Below, one piece after another: positions 1-6,368 of a stretch of DNA of 9,534 bases. This DNA comes from an uncultured Porphyromonadaceae bacterium (GTDB taxonomy: Bacteria; Bacteroidota; Bacteroidia; Bacteroidales; Muribaculaceae). Location: the NCBI GenBank assembly GCA_947176615.1, contig CAMWRO010000082.1, forward strand, positions 1 to 9,534, given 5' to 3'. The notes below the pieces were generated by a model. That model was not told the origin of the DNA. It made no database searches and saw only the letters and a program-made list of their open reading frames with translations. The first letter of the stretch is position 1. Each line of letters begins with the position of its first letter. A program made the position numbers and the translations under genes.

Positions 1-195
1 CCCGCATTCCGCTACGCTCCATACGGGGTTTAACACAATATCGCCCTGCGGGCTCTACGAAATTACCGTTAAGTAAACAGCAGGATATCGTGCCGTGATA
101 TGACACGGTGTAAAATACGAAGATGTGATTGCAACAGGATCGCGGCAGAATCGCCAATTGTGTGGCTACACTTTCATGACCCTAATATAAACCAA
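1..195. other. gene-free left edge
   Basis: No open frame with family resemblance is visible on either strand here, and stops are frequent. It lies downstream of the peptide transporter gene, beyond that gene's terminator. The first 60 bases contain short self-complementary pieces: CCCG at 1-4 against CGGG near 24-27, and GCCC/GGGC around 43-53. A weak hairpin CCGTG/CACGG lies around 93-109. The first 60 bases could be part of a dispersed intergenic repeat, but a genome comparison is needed to say so, and the neighbouring gene to the left is not in the window. Confidence 0.5.
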
Positions 196-227
196 GACGG
201 CGGTGCCCTGCACAGGGAACCGCCGTC
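196..227 (-). terminator. terminator of the peptidase-sufE-transporter operon
   Basis: GACGGCGGT (196-204) pairs perfectly with ACCGCCGTC (219-227). After one G-A mismatch the stem continues as CCCT/AGGG around a 4-base loop. Read on the minus strand, the hairpin follows the transporter stop codon by about 30 bases and is followed by a T-rich tail (TTGGTTTATATT). This is the form of an intrinsic terminator, although the T tract is interrupted. Confidence 0.75.
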
Positions 228-256
228 GTCCGGGTGATTGTATATCTGTTAATATT

Positions 257-1780
257 CTATTTTGTAACGCGTTCAAGCCACTTGAGCATTCCAAACATTG
301 CGCCCATCGAGATGAGGCAGACTGCGAGGAATACGGCCCAAGCGACCCAGATGGGGCACTTGTTGTAAATCAGCGGACCTACCCACAACATGAGGTTGCC
401 GACGGCAGTCGCGCCGAGCCACAGTCCCTGACAGAGACCCTGCATGTGCTTGGGAGCGACTTTGGACACGAATGAGAGTCCGAGCGGCGAGATGAACAGC
501 TCGGCCACGGTCATGAAGAAGTAGTAGAGGATGAGTACCCACCATCCGGCTTTGGCCACGGTGACACCTGAGGCGACCATCTCGCGGAACTCGGTGCCCG
601 AAGGATAGTTCTGTATAAGCGAGAAAATGGTAAGGAACAGGTAAGCGACTCCGGCGAGTCCCATGCCGATTGCGATTTTCTTGGGGGTGGAGATTTCTTT
701 GCCACGACGTGTCAGAGCGGCGAAAAGCCACATTACAATAGGAGTAAGCACGATGACGAAGAAGGGGTTGACAGCCTGCCAGATTTCGGGGGCAACGGCC
801 GAAGTGTCGACAAAGTCACGGGCAAAGAGCGACATCGAGGTGCCGTTCTGGTGGAACGAGAACCAGAAGAAGATAGCCACGCCGAGCACGGCAAAGAGGG
901 CATACATGCGCTGACGGATTTCCTGTGCCATAGCGCGTTTTTCCTCGGCGGTGTACTGAATGGTTTCTTCCTTTACCTTGCTGGCAGGGGTGGGAAGGCC
1001 TTTCTTTGTGACAACGAAGATTATGAGCGAGATGAGCATCGCGCCTACCGAGGCGAAGAACGAATAGTGAACGCCGGTGTTGAACACGTCGAGATACCGG
1101 GAGCAGAATTCCTGAATGCTGGTCGCACCGGTGTGGCCGACCGAAGTGGCGAGGGCATAGAGCTGGTTGATGTTCTCGTTGCTCATCGAGTCACTGACGC
1201 TGAGGAACTGGTGACACATCGCGGGGAACGACGCGTCGTAGACCATGCCGTTGACATCGAGCCACCAGCTGCGGAGCATCGGGGCAACGAAGGGGGCGAT
1301 GAGGCCGCCGATGTTGATGAACACATAGAAAATCTGGAATCCCGAGTCGCGCTGGGCTGAATATTTGGGATTGTCGTAAAGCTGTCCGACGATTGCCTGA
1401 AGGTTGCCCTTGAAAAGGCCGTTGCCGAATGCTATCAGGAACAGGGCCACGCATGTCATCACAAGCAGCCAAGTCTTGTTGTCAGATGTCGCGAGAATGG
1501 GGAATGAGAGGAGGATGTACCCGGCCGTCATGACTATAAGGCCCCAGATGATGGTGCCCTTGTAGTTGCGGGTACTGTCGGCAATCTGTCCGCCGACGAG
1601 GCTTAGCACATAGATTCCGCAGTAGAAAACGGAATAAATCAGGGTACTGGCTTCCTCGGAGAGTCCGAATTTGGAGCAGAGGAACAGCACGAGCACTGCA
1701 TTCATGATGTAGTAGCCGAAACGCTCGCCCATGTTGCTGAGCGCGGCGGGAATCAATCCTTTGGGTTGGTTCTTAAACAT
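257..1780 (-). CDS. POT/PTR2-family proton-coupled di-/tripeptide transporter
   Basis: A 507-residue inner-membrane protein of the major facilitator superfamily, peptide:H+ symporter (POT) type. Visible family marks are the TM1 sequence NMGERFGYY (residues 16-24), the TM2-3 loop GGQIADSTRNYKG, the TM4 motif GNGLFKGN with the conserved Lys, and the TM5 motif FYVFINIGGL. Hydrophobic stretches continue to the C-terminus and the length is normal for the family. A polar insert of roughly 50-60 residues (from about WWLDVNG to about VFNTGVHY) sits in the middle. The known family role is uptake of short peptides driven by protons. One oddity is that the canonical TM1 motif ExxERFxYY has Asn instead of the first Glu (N16). 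It is the last gene of the operon, 36 bases after sufE. The substrate of this member cannot be told from sequence. Confidence 0.9.
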   Translation of the reverse strand: MFKNQPKGLIPAALSNMGERFGYYIMNAVLVLFLCSKFGLSEEASTLIYSVFYCGIYVLSLVGGQIADSTRNYKGTIIWGLIVMTAGYILLSFPILATSDNKTWLLVMTCVALFLIAFGNGLFKGNLQAIVGQLYDNPKYSAQRDSGFQIFYVFINIGGLIAPFVAPMLRSWWLDVNGMVYDASFPAMCHQFLSVSDSMSNENINQLYALATSVGHTGATSIQEFCSRYLDVFNTGVHYSFFASVGAMLISLIIFVVTKKGLPTPASKVKEETIQYTAEEKRAMAQEIRQRMYALFAVLGVAIFFWFSFHQNGTSMSLFARDFVDTSAVAPEIWQAVNPFFVIVLTPIVMWLFAALTRRGKEISTPKKIAIGMGLAGVAYLFLTIFSLIQNYPSGTEFREMVASGVTVAKAGWWVLILYYFFMTVAELFISPLGLSFVSKVAPKHMQGLCQGLWLGATAVGNLMLWVGPLIYNKCPIWVAWAVFLAVCLISMGAMFGMLKWLERVTK

Positions 1781-1816
1781 TGATGCGGGGATATTAAGTA
1801 TTTAAAATGATTGGTT

Positions 1817-2242
1817 TTAAGGTTGTTTGGCCTTGAAGGCAAGGGCATAGGCGCGCATCTGTTTCAGCATGGCAAGCAGGCCGTTGCTGCGGGTGGGCGA
1901 AAGATGCTCGGCGAGTCCGATTTCGTCGATGAAACGCAGGTCGGTGTTGAGAATCTCGTCGGGGGTGTGGCCGTTGAGGACTTTGATGAGCAGCGATATG
2001 ATGCCTTTCACGATAATCGCGTCGGAATCAGCCGTGTAGCTGATATTCCCCTCGGGTGTCATCTCGGCGTTGAGCCACACACGGCTCTGGCAACCCTCGA
2101 TAATGTGGTCGGGAGTCTTGTATTTTTCGTCAATCGGAGGGAGTGAGTTTCCGAGGTCGATAATCATGGAATAGCGGTCCATCCAGTCGTCAACTTCTGA
2201 AAATTCTTCGATTATTTCGTCTTGGGTCTGGTCGATTGTCAT
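1817..2242 (-). CDS. sufE: SufE cysteine desulfuration protein
   Basis: A 141-residue cytoplasmic SufE-family protein. SufE accepts persulfide sulfur from the cysteine desulfurase SufS and passes it to the SufBCD scaffold for Fe-S cluster assembly. The conserved sequence IEGCQSRVW places the acceptor cysteine at C51, the same position as in the Escherichia coli protein, followed by the expected acidic/hydrophobic core (SDAIIVKGIISLLI) and the C-terminal LSPTRSNGLLAML segment. The length is typical. It begins 6 bases after the stop of the M28 gene and is followed 36 bases later by the transporter, so it is probably cotranscribed with both. No other suf gene is in the window, so its SufS partner must lie elsewhere. 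Confidence 0.93.
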   Translation of the reverse strand: MTIDQTQDEIIEEFSEVDDWMDRYSMIIDLGNSLPPIDEKYKTPDHIIEGCQSRVWLNAEMTPEGNISYTADSDAIIVKGIISLLIKVLNGHTPDEILNTDLRFIDEIGLAEHLSPTRSNGLLAMLKQMRAYALAFKAKQP

Positions 2243-2248
2243 GTCGTG

Positions 2249-3253
2249 TCACAGTTTGTCAGTGAAAATGAGATTGAGCATCGTCTGTCCAACCGCATTC
2301 AGCGAGGCCGGGTCGATGTTCTGCAGGTTGTCGTCGAGAGTGTGCCAAGTGGGTGGAAACGAGCGCGTCTCGATGTTTTTTGACTCGATGACGTCAATTG
2401 TGGGAATTCCGGCTTGGTTAAGTACCACATGGTCATCGATAATCACTCCTCCGTTTTCGGTCGGGAAAATGTTGCCATAGCCTGACCGGTGTGCCACGTC
2501 CCATACCTTGGTCACAATTTCCGGAGCATATTTATTAGAGAAATACTCTTTGTTAAACCGGGCGTTCAGACCGCCGACCATGTCGAGCACGATGCCGTAG
2601 CTCGGACGGTTTTCATCTGAATAGGGCATGTCTTTAACCCATTTCTGACTGCCGAGACACCATGTGTCGTCATGATTTCCGAAACCTGAACTCTGGCCAT
2701 AGTCTTCAACGTCGACAAAGAGAAGGTCTACACCTATCTGAGGTCTTTTCTGAGCCAGCTGTCGGACCATTTCAAGCATTACCGCCACTCCGCTTCCGCC
2801 GTCATTAGCTCCGGGGATAGGGGTGTTGTGCAGTTCGGTGTCTTCCTCGCTGTCGGCCCACGGACGGGTGTCGTAATGGGCGACAAACAGGATGCGTTTC
2901 GAGCTGTCGGGGTTTATGCGGCCGAGGATATTGTGAACCGGAAGCTTTTCACCTGTAAAAACTTCGGTTTCGGTAATCTGTTCCAGCACCTCGTCGGCAC
3001 CGTGGCGTTTCAGCTCGTTTACGATATAAGTTGCGCAATTGTCATGGGAAGCGGTTCCGGGGATGCGGGGGCCAAAATCGACTTGGCGTTTCACATAAGA
3101 AAACGCACTGTCGGAATTGAATATAGCTACGGGTTTGATTACCTGTGCTATTTCGCAGTCAACAGCCTCTTGCTTGGCTGCCGGATTTTTGCAACCCGAC
3201 ATCAGTATGCCCGGAATCAGAAACCCGAGCGCGGTAATGATTATAGACCTCAT
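2249..3253 (-). CDS. M28-family lipoprotein, probable glutaminyl-peptide cyclotransferase (glutaminyl cyclase)
   Basis: A 334-residue exported protein. The N-terminus is a lipoprotein signal with lipobox LMSGC (C21 lipidated), so it is membrane-anchored facing the periplasm or outer membrane. The zinc-hydrolase fold marks are AHYDTR (H126), IPGANDGGSG (D151), VDVEDYG (E183/D184), LDMVGG (D224), DDHVVLNQAGIPTIDVI (H275) and WHTLDDN (H304). The last two match the DDH..GVP and WHTMDDN segments of animal and Porphyromonas-type glutaminyl cyclases better than they match broad aminopeptidases. By that alignment, D151, E183 or D184, and H304 would bind a single zinc. The known reaction converts N-terminal Gln to pyroglutamate. 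The alternative is a general M28 aminopeptidase. It is the first gene of the operon, with a good promoter at 3276-3306 and a very short leader. Confidence 0.82.
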   Translation of the reverse strand: MRSIIITALGFLIPGILMSGCKNPAAKQEAVDCEIAQVIKPVAIFNSDSAFSYVKRQVDFGPRIPGTASHDNCATYIVNELKRHGADEVLEQITETEVFTGEKLPVHNILGRINPDSSKRILFVAHYDTRPWADSEEDTELHNTPIPGANDGGSGVAVMLEMVRQLAQKRPQIGVDLLFVDVEDYGQSSGFGNHDDTWCLGSQKWVKDMPYSDENRPSYGIVLDMVGGLNARFNKEYFSNKYAPEIVTKVWDVAHRSGYGNIFPTENGGVIIDDHVVLNQAGIPTIDVIESKNIETRSFPPTWHTLDDNLQNIDPASLNAVGQTMLNLIFTDKL

Positions 3254-3275
3254 GAGGTTTGGATATATTATTTTA

Positions 3276-3306
3276 CAAAGTTACAAAAACGTTACAGTAA
3301 AAACAA
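3276..3306 (-). promoter_or_regulatory. promoter of the M28-sufE-transporter operon
   Basis: On the minus strand, TTG (3306-3304) is followed after 20 bases by TAACTTTG (3283-3276), a full match to the Bacteroidetes TTG...TAnnTTTG promoter. Transcription would start around 3268-3271, leaving about 15-18 bases before the ATG at 3253. Confidence 0.8.
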
Positions 3307-3374
3307 TTTTTTAAGCTATCTTAACAGTGGTTCAGATACAAAATGTATATGTGGATAAAAAAGTGGTCAATTGC

Positions 3375-3404
3375 TTGTTGATTCAGAAAAAAGTTGTACC
3401 TTTG
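3375..3404 (+). promoter_or_regulatory. promoter of the SRP RNA gene
   Basis: TTG at 3375-3377, a 19-base spacer, then TACCTTTG at 3397-3404: a near-ideal Bacteroidetes housekeeping sigma promoter. The expected start, a few bases downstream, coincides with the first strand of the closing stem of the RNA (GGGTAAG, 3410-3416). It diverges from the promoter of the M28 operon. Confidence 0.85.
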
Positions 3405-3409
3405 CACCC

Positions 3410-3506
3410 GGGTAAGTCCTACACGACCAGCTCCCCGTGAATCCCGCCAGGTCTTGATCGAAGCAACGGTAACGGGTCGTAGCGGTGCGATGTAGTCAGC
3501 TTACCC
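3410..3506 (+). ncRNA. ffs: bacterial small signal recognition particle RNA (4.5S type)
   Basis: A roughly 97-base RNA that binds Ffh and guides cotranslational protein targeting to the membrane through FtsY. The ends pair perfectly (GGGTAAG 3410-3416 with CTTACCC 3500-3506). An inner helix ACGACC/GGTCGT (3423-3428 with 3475-3480) and CCG/CGG (3444-3446 with 3467-3469) lead to the Ffh-binding element: CAGG (3448-3451) opposite AGCA (3462-3465), the universal symmetric loop of domain IV. The GATGTAG segment near the 3' end also matches the small SRP RNA. A strong promoter lies immediately upstream and a T tract immediately downstream. The oddity is the apex: only two pairs (TC/GA) close a six-base loop TTGATC, where most bacterial 4.5S RNAs have a GGAA or GNRA tetraloop. 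Confidence 0.88.
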
Positions 3507-3513
3507 TTTTTTT
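3500..3513 (+). terminator. terminator of the SRP RNA gene
   Basis: The 3' strand of the RNA's own closing stem (CTTACCC, 3500-3506) is followed directly by seven T's (3507-3513), so the terminal helix doubles as an intrinsic terminator. Confidence 0.7.
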
Positions 3514-3790
3514 GTGTCCTGACGTCAGGTTTTAGGGGAGTATCAAAGGGGGTGAGCCTGAGATTTTTCACTTGTTTAGGGAGCTGTTTTAGCGGTTTGT
3601 TTAAAGGATAAAATCAACTTTCCGAGGGGAAGATATGTTATATTGGTACTATTTTCGCCTGCATGAGAGCCGGAGGGAGATAGTTTCAATTATTTTCATA
3701 ATTAATAAATACAATCTTCATCACTCCACACATTACGGAGAGGAGGGATGAAAAAAGTAGAGATTTTATCAAACCAAAACCCTAAAAACA
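3514..3790. other. gene-free leader region upstream of the OmpA gene
   Basis: No recognisable gene lies here. It must contain the promoter of the downstream porin, but no full TAnnTTTG box is present. The nearest match is TATTTTCG at 3650-3657, without a well-spaced TTG, so I do not call it. The stretch 3685-3715 is very A+T-rich. A purine-rich Shine-Dalgarno-like run GGAGAGGAGGG (3737-3747) abuts an ATG at 3748, opening a frame of about 38 codons that overlaps the porin start in another frame. The porin start itself is preceded by an A-rich stretch, which is usual for Bacteroidetes initiation. Confidence 0.5.
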
Positions 3791-4933
3791 ATGAAAAAGG
3801 TTCTTATTTTGACTGCCGCCCTCGCAGCAGGGATGATGACGGTCAGCGCTCAGGATGTTGTTGAGCGCACAAATCTCGGTTCCAACTGGTCAATTGGGGT
3901 TGACGGTGGTGTTGCCACTCCCATGACCCATCATGCCTTCTTCGGCAGTATGCGCGGATTGGTAGGCATTCATGTCGGAAAACAGATTACCCCTTTGTTC
4001 GGGGCCGGTATTGAAAGCACTTTTGGCATCAATACCTCCTCGTGGAACAGTTATCCGCGTAGCTACACAGCTTTTGACAATTCTTATGTGGGCGCCTACG
4101 GTACCCTTAACCTGATGGAGCTTTTCGGCGGGTTCTCGTGTGAACCGCGTCCATTCACCATCGAGGCTGTCCTCGGTGCCGGATGGGGTCACGAGTACTG
4201 GACCAAGAGTCAGCAGGAAGACTGGAATTATTTTGCTACAAGGGTGGGCTTGAATTTCAATTTCAATGTCTCTCCGCGTGTGACAGTGGCTGTCAAGCCT
4301 TCGATTGTCTACAACATGAGCGACGCGGGAGTTTCTCAGTCGTCAGCGGCCTACAATGTCAACAAGGCCACATTCAACTGTCTTGTGGGACTTACCTATA
4401 ACTTCGGCCCCGGCTTCAACTGCGTTACGGTTCCCGCCGACAATTCGGCTGAACTCGCCGCCCTCAATGACCGTGTGAATGTTCTGCGTGCCGAGCGTGA
4501 CGCTGTCACTGCCGACCTCGCCGCAACCACCGCTGCCAATGCCGATCTTACCGCCGCTCTCGCAGCGTGTGAGTCTAAACCCGCACAGGTTGTCAACAAT
4601 AACACAGAGACTCTGAACAGTGTGCGTTTCGTGTTCTTCCGCAACGCATCGTCTGTTATCACTGCCGACCAGATGCCTAACGTGGAAATGATTGCAGCCT
4701 ATATGAAGAATCACAAGGATTCCAAGGTTGAGATAAAAGGCTACGCATCTCCCACCGGCTCTGAGGAATTCAACATCAAGTTGGCCGAGGCCCGTGCACA
4801 GGCTGTCAAGAACACCCTTGTCAAGAAATATGGCATCAGTGCCGACCGCATCGTCGCCAAGGGCGAAGGTATCGGCCACATGTTCACTGAAGAATCATGG
4901 AACCGCGTGTCAATCTGCACGCTGGAAGACTGA
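3791..4933 (+). CDS. OmpA-family outer-membrane beta-barrel protein with peptidoglycan-binding-like C-terminus
   Basis: A 380-residue exported protein. Residues 1-20 are a signal peptide ending in VSA, with Gln as the first predicted mature residue (Q21). Residues about 30-206 alternate hydrophobic and aromatic residues as in an outer-membrane barrel, ending in LTYNFGPGF. Residues about 219-262 are a heptad-like, Ala-rich coiled coil with many Leu and Asp/Glu (AELAALNDRVNVLRAERDAV...). Residues about 277-377 form an OmpA/MotB domain (VRFVFFRNASS, IKGYASPTGSEEFN, LAEARAQAV, SWNRVSI). The conserved Arg is present (R335), but the Asp that contacts diaminopimelate in E. coli OmpA is Ser here (S320). 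The family links outer membrane and cell wall. The gene is monocistronic and ends at the hairpins at 4946-5024. Confidence 0.88.
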   Translation: MKKVLILTAALAAGMMTVSAQDVVERTNLGSNWSIGVDGGVATPMTHHAFFGSMRGLVGIHVGKQITPLFGAGIESTFGINTSSWNSYPRSYTAFDNSYVGAYGTLNLMELFGGFSCEPRPFTIEAVLGAGWGHEYWTKSQQEDWNYFATRVGLNFNFNVSPRVTVAVKPSIVYNMSDAGVSQSSAAYNVNKATFNCLVGLTYNFGPGFNCVTVPADNSAELAALNDRVNVLRAERDAVTADLAATTAANADLTAALAACESKPAQVVNNNTETLNSVRFVFFRNASSVITADQMPNVEMIAAYMKNHKDSKVEIKGYASPTGSEEFNIKLAEARAQAVKNTLVKKYGISADRIVAKGEGIGHMFTEESWNRVSICTLED

Positions 4934-4945
4934 TACAGGTAGCCG

Positions 4946-4974
4946 TCAGGAAATCTGAGACACATATTTCCTGA
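4946..4974 (+). terminator. hairpin just after the OmpA gene
   Basis: TCAGGAAAT (4946-4954) pairs perfectly with ATTTCCTGA (4966-4974) around an 11-base loop, 13 bases after the stop codon. No T tract follows on the plus strand (the sequence is GCGAAAAAAAA), so it may protect the mRNA 3' end or act only together with the next hairpin. Confidence 0.45.
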
Positions 4975-4989
4975 TGCGAAAAAAAACAG

Positions 4990-5024
4990 AACCGGGAGGA
5001 AGCCAATCGTGTTTCTTCCCGGTT
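4990..5024. terminator. bidirectional terminator between the OmpA and methyltransferase genes
   Basis: AACCGGGAGGAA (4990-5001) pairs with TTCTTCCCGGTT (5013-5024) over 12 positions with one G-T wobble. On the plus strand TTGTATTT follows. On the minus strand a run of eight T's follows after CTG (complement of 4979-4986). It lies between two converging genes and can end both. Confidence 0.82.
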
Positions 5025-5029
5025 TGTAT

Positions 5030-6277
5030 TTAAGCATTTTTGACGAGTATGACTATGTACTCGTTGTTCATGGTCGACTCTTTTTCTCCTGTTTTGTTGG
5101 TCGGACTGTTTTTAGAAGGCATGCGCTTGTTGGGTATTCCCCTCACGATGGTGGTCAGATGTGTGTAACCACATTTTTCAAACATCTCAGCCGTAAAATA
5201 GTCCAAATTGATTTGGACGTTTTTGACCCGGCGGTTGCCTACGACATAGCACACTCTCCCACCGGGCCGCACTACTTTGGCCACATTCCGGATGGAATCC
5301 CAGTAGTCATTCAAAAAGGAGATGACCTCGAAATACCGTTTTGTATCCAAGGCCTTGATGGATTCAAGCTCGTTTTTCAGAGCGTGGGTCTCAAAACTCA
5401 ATTCTTTAGAAATCTTGCCGCCCATCAGTAGCCGGTCTAAGGATTTGGCGTTTTCGAAGTCAAACCATTCGTTGGCCCACCGGCTGAATTGACCGTAGGC
5501 GACTGTTGTGTGGCTGTCACCGTAGGGGGGCGATGTTACAACCATGTCGACACTTTCCTCGGGCAGTATTTCAGAAGGAATTTTTTCAGACGTGTTAAAG
5601 TTGTGTATCGAGGCTGACAGGGAGTTGCCGGTGGTATTGAAAGATTCCAGTCCGGCCGCATTCCGTCTTGTTTTCTTTATAAAGGTCATGAAAACATCGG
5701 GATTGAAATTTTCAAGCTGTTTGGCCGACATTTTGTATCGCTTGAACTCTCCGTTGCGGGTGAAACTGACTTCGCGGACGGTTTCAGAGAGACACAGCAA
5801 GAAAAAATCCTGTATTTCCGGTTTTAGTTCCAGTATCGTCTGATGTAGATAAGAGAGCCGGTACAGGCTGTCTTCGGTATACCAGAATGTGTGGTTTGAA
5901 ATCCGGCTGAAGTCTGTGTTCTCAACCAAGTCCCTATTGTAAAGCATCAACGCCGTCTCCAAATGGCCGATTGCTTCAGCTATGTCTTTTAAATCGTAAT
6001 GCGTGGTTTTTACCTTACTCATGAAGCGTGCCAAAGGATTCAGGTCGGTCCCTGCCGATCTTATGCCTTTTAAAGAGCATTCGACTAAAGTAGTGCCGCT
6101 GCCGACGTATGGGTCAAACACTAAAGAGAGTTTCCCATCCTCAGGCGCATAATCGGCCAATAGCTTTCTTGCCACCTGTGGAATCATCATGGCCGGGTAG
6201 GTGTGATAGCAGTGGGTATATTCTTTAGTATCGGCTGTTTTAAAACTCCAATAGTCATTTATTTCTCTAACATACAT
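5030..6277 (-). CDS. Type II DNA methyltransferase, probably N4-cytosine, of the MvaI/BcnI-like R-M system
   Basis: With the ATG at 6277 this is a 415-residue S-adenosylmethionine-dependent DNA methyltransferase. In order it shows HTYPAMMIPQVARKL (motif X-like, about residue 25), FDPYVGSGTTLVE (motif I, SAM binding, about 54-66), GTDLNPLA (motif II-like), TSPPYG (catalytic motif IV, about 248-253) and RPGGRVCYVVGNR (about 337-349). Ser-Pro-Pro-Tyr at the active site is typical of N4-cytosine enzymes. Its partner, encoded divergently, is an MvaI/BcnI-type nuclease, so the enzyme should protect a CC-N-GG-like site; that is inference. The frame is open back to a GTG at 6373, but a TACCTTTG promoter box at 6308-6315 lies inside that extension and motif X follows the internal ATG, so I choose 6277. 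The coding sequence is more A+T-rich than the flanking genes. Confidence 0.87.
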   Translation of the reverse strand: MYVREINDYWSFKTADTKEYTHCYHTYPAMMIPQVARKLLADYAPEDGKLSLVFDPYVGSGTTLVECSLKGIRSAGTDLNPLARFMSKVKTTHYDLKDIAEAIGHLETALMLYNRDLVENTDFSRISNHTFWYTEDSLYRLSYLHQTILELKPEIQDFFLLCLSETVREVSFTRNGEFKRYKMSAKQLENFNPDVFMTFIKKTRRNAAGLESFNTTGNSLSASIHNFNTSEKIPSEILPEESVDMVVTSPPYGDSHTTVAYGQFSRWANEWFDFENAKSLDRLLMGGKISKELSFETHALKNELESIKALDTKRYFEVISFLNDYWDSIRNVAKVVRPGGRVCYVVGNRRVKNVQINLDYFTAEMFEKCGYTHLTTIVRGIPNKRMPSKNSPTNKTGEKESTMNNEYIVILVKNA

Positions 6278-6307
6278 AGCTTTCTTACTCGAAGTAGGAT
6301 TTGGAGG

Positions 6308-6315
6308 CAAAGGTA
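6308..6315 (-). promoter_or_regulatory. -7 box of the methyltransferase promoter
   Basis: The minus strand reads TACCTTTG (complement of CAAAGGTA), a full -7 match. The -33 region (about 6335-6341) reads only TTTCCC-like and is poor, as is common for regulated promoters. The start would fall near 6300-6303, about 25 bases before the ATG at 6277. The palindrome at 6324-6336 sits between the -7 and -33 elements. Confidence 0.7.
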
Positions 6316-6323
6316 GTAAATTT

Positions 6324-6336
6324 CTCACAAATTGAG
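6324..6336. promoter_or_regulatory. putative regulator operator over the methyltransferase promoter
   Basis: CTCA-CAAAT-TGAG is a palindrome with 4-base arms, resembling the stronger one at 6369-6383. It lies inside the methyltransferase promoter spacer, so bound protein should block transcription from it. An extra half-site GTGAG lies at 6348-6352. Confidence 0.55.
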
Positions 6337-6360
6337 GGAAATAGATGGTGAGAATTTCCA

Positions 6361-6368
6361 TATTTTTG
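6361..6368 (+). promoter_or_regulatory. -7 box of the regulator-endonuclease promoter
   Basis: TATTTTTG fits TAnnTTTG exactly. No good TTG lies 19-21 bases upstream. The predicted start (about 6373-6376) falls within the palindrome at 6369-6383. Confidence 0.6.

Noticed and set aside
851..1360. Long open frame on the plus strand antisense to the peptide transporter
   Set aside because: It mirrors the codon bias of the real gene on the other strand, has a low-complexity acidic/basic composition and no family motif.
2828..3358. Plus-strand open frame antisense to the M28 gene and running across both divergent promoters
   Set aside because: No recognisable domain, and it crosses the TAACTTTG promoter box of the real gene. 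It is a shadow frame.
3410..3506. tRNA or riboswitch reading of the structured RNA
   Set aside because: There is no cloverleaf, TTCGA arm or CCA-end logic, and no downstream gene close enough. The CAGG/AGCA element, GATGTAG segment and own promoter and T tract fit SRP RNA.
3650..3657. TATTTTCG as the -7 box of the first OmpA promoter
   Set aside because: It misses one conserved base and has no well-placed TTG upstream. I could not choose a promoter for this gene with confidence.
4343..4879. Minus-strand open frames opposite the first OmpA gene
   Set aside because: The plus-strand OmpA protein has a signal peptide, barrel and OmpA domain in one frame. The antisense frames have none of these.
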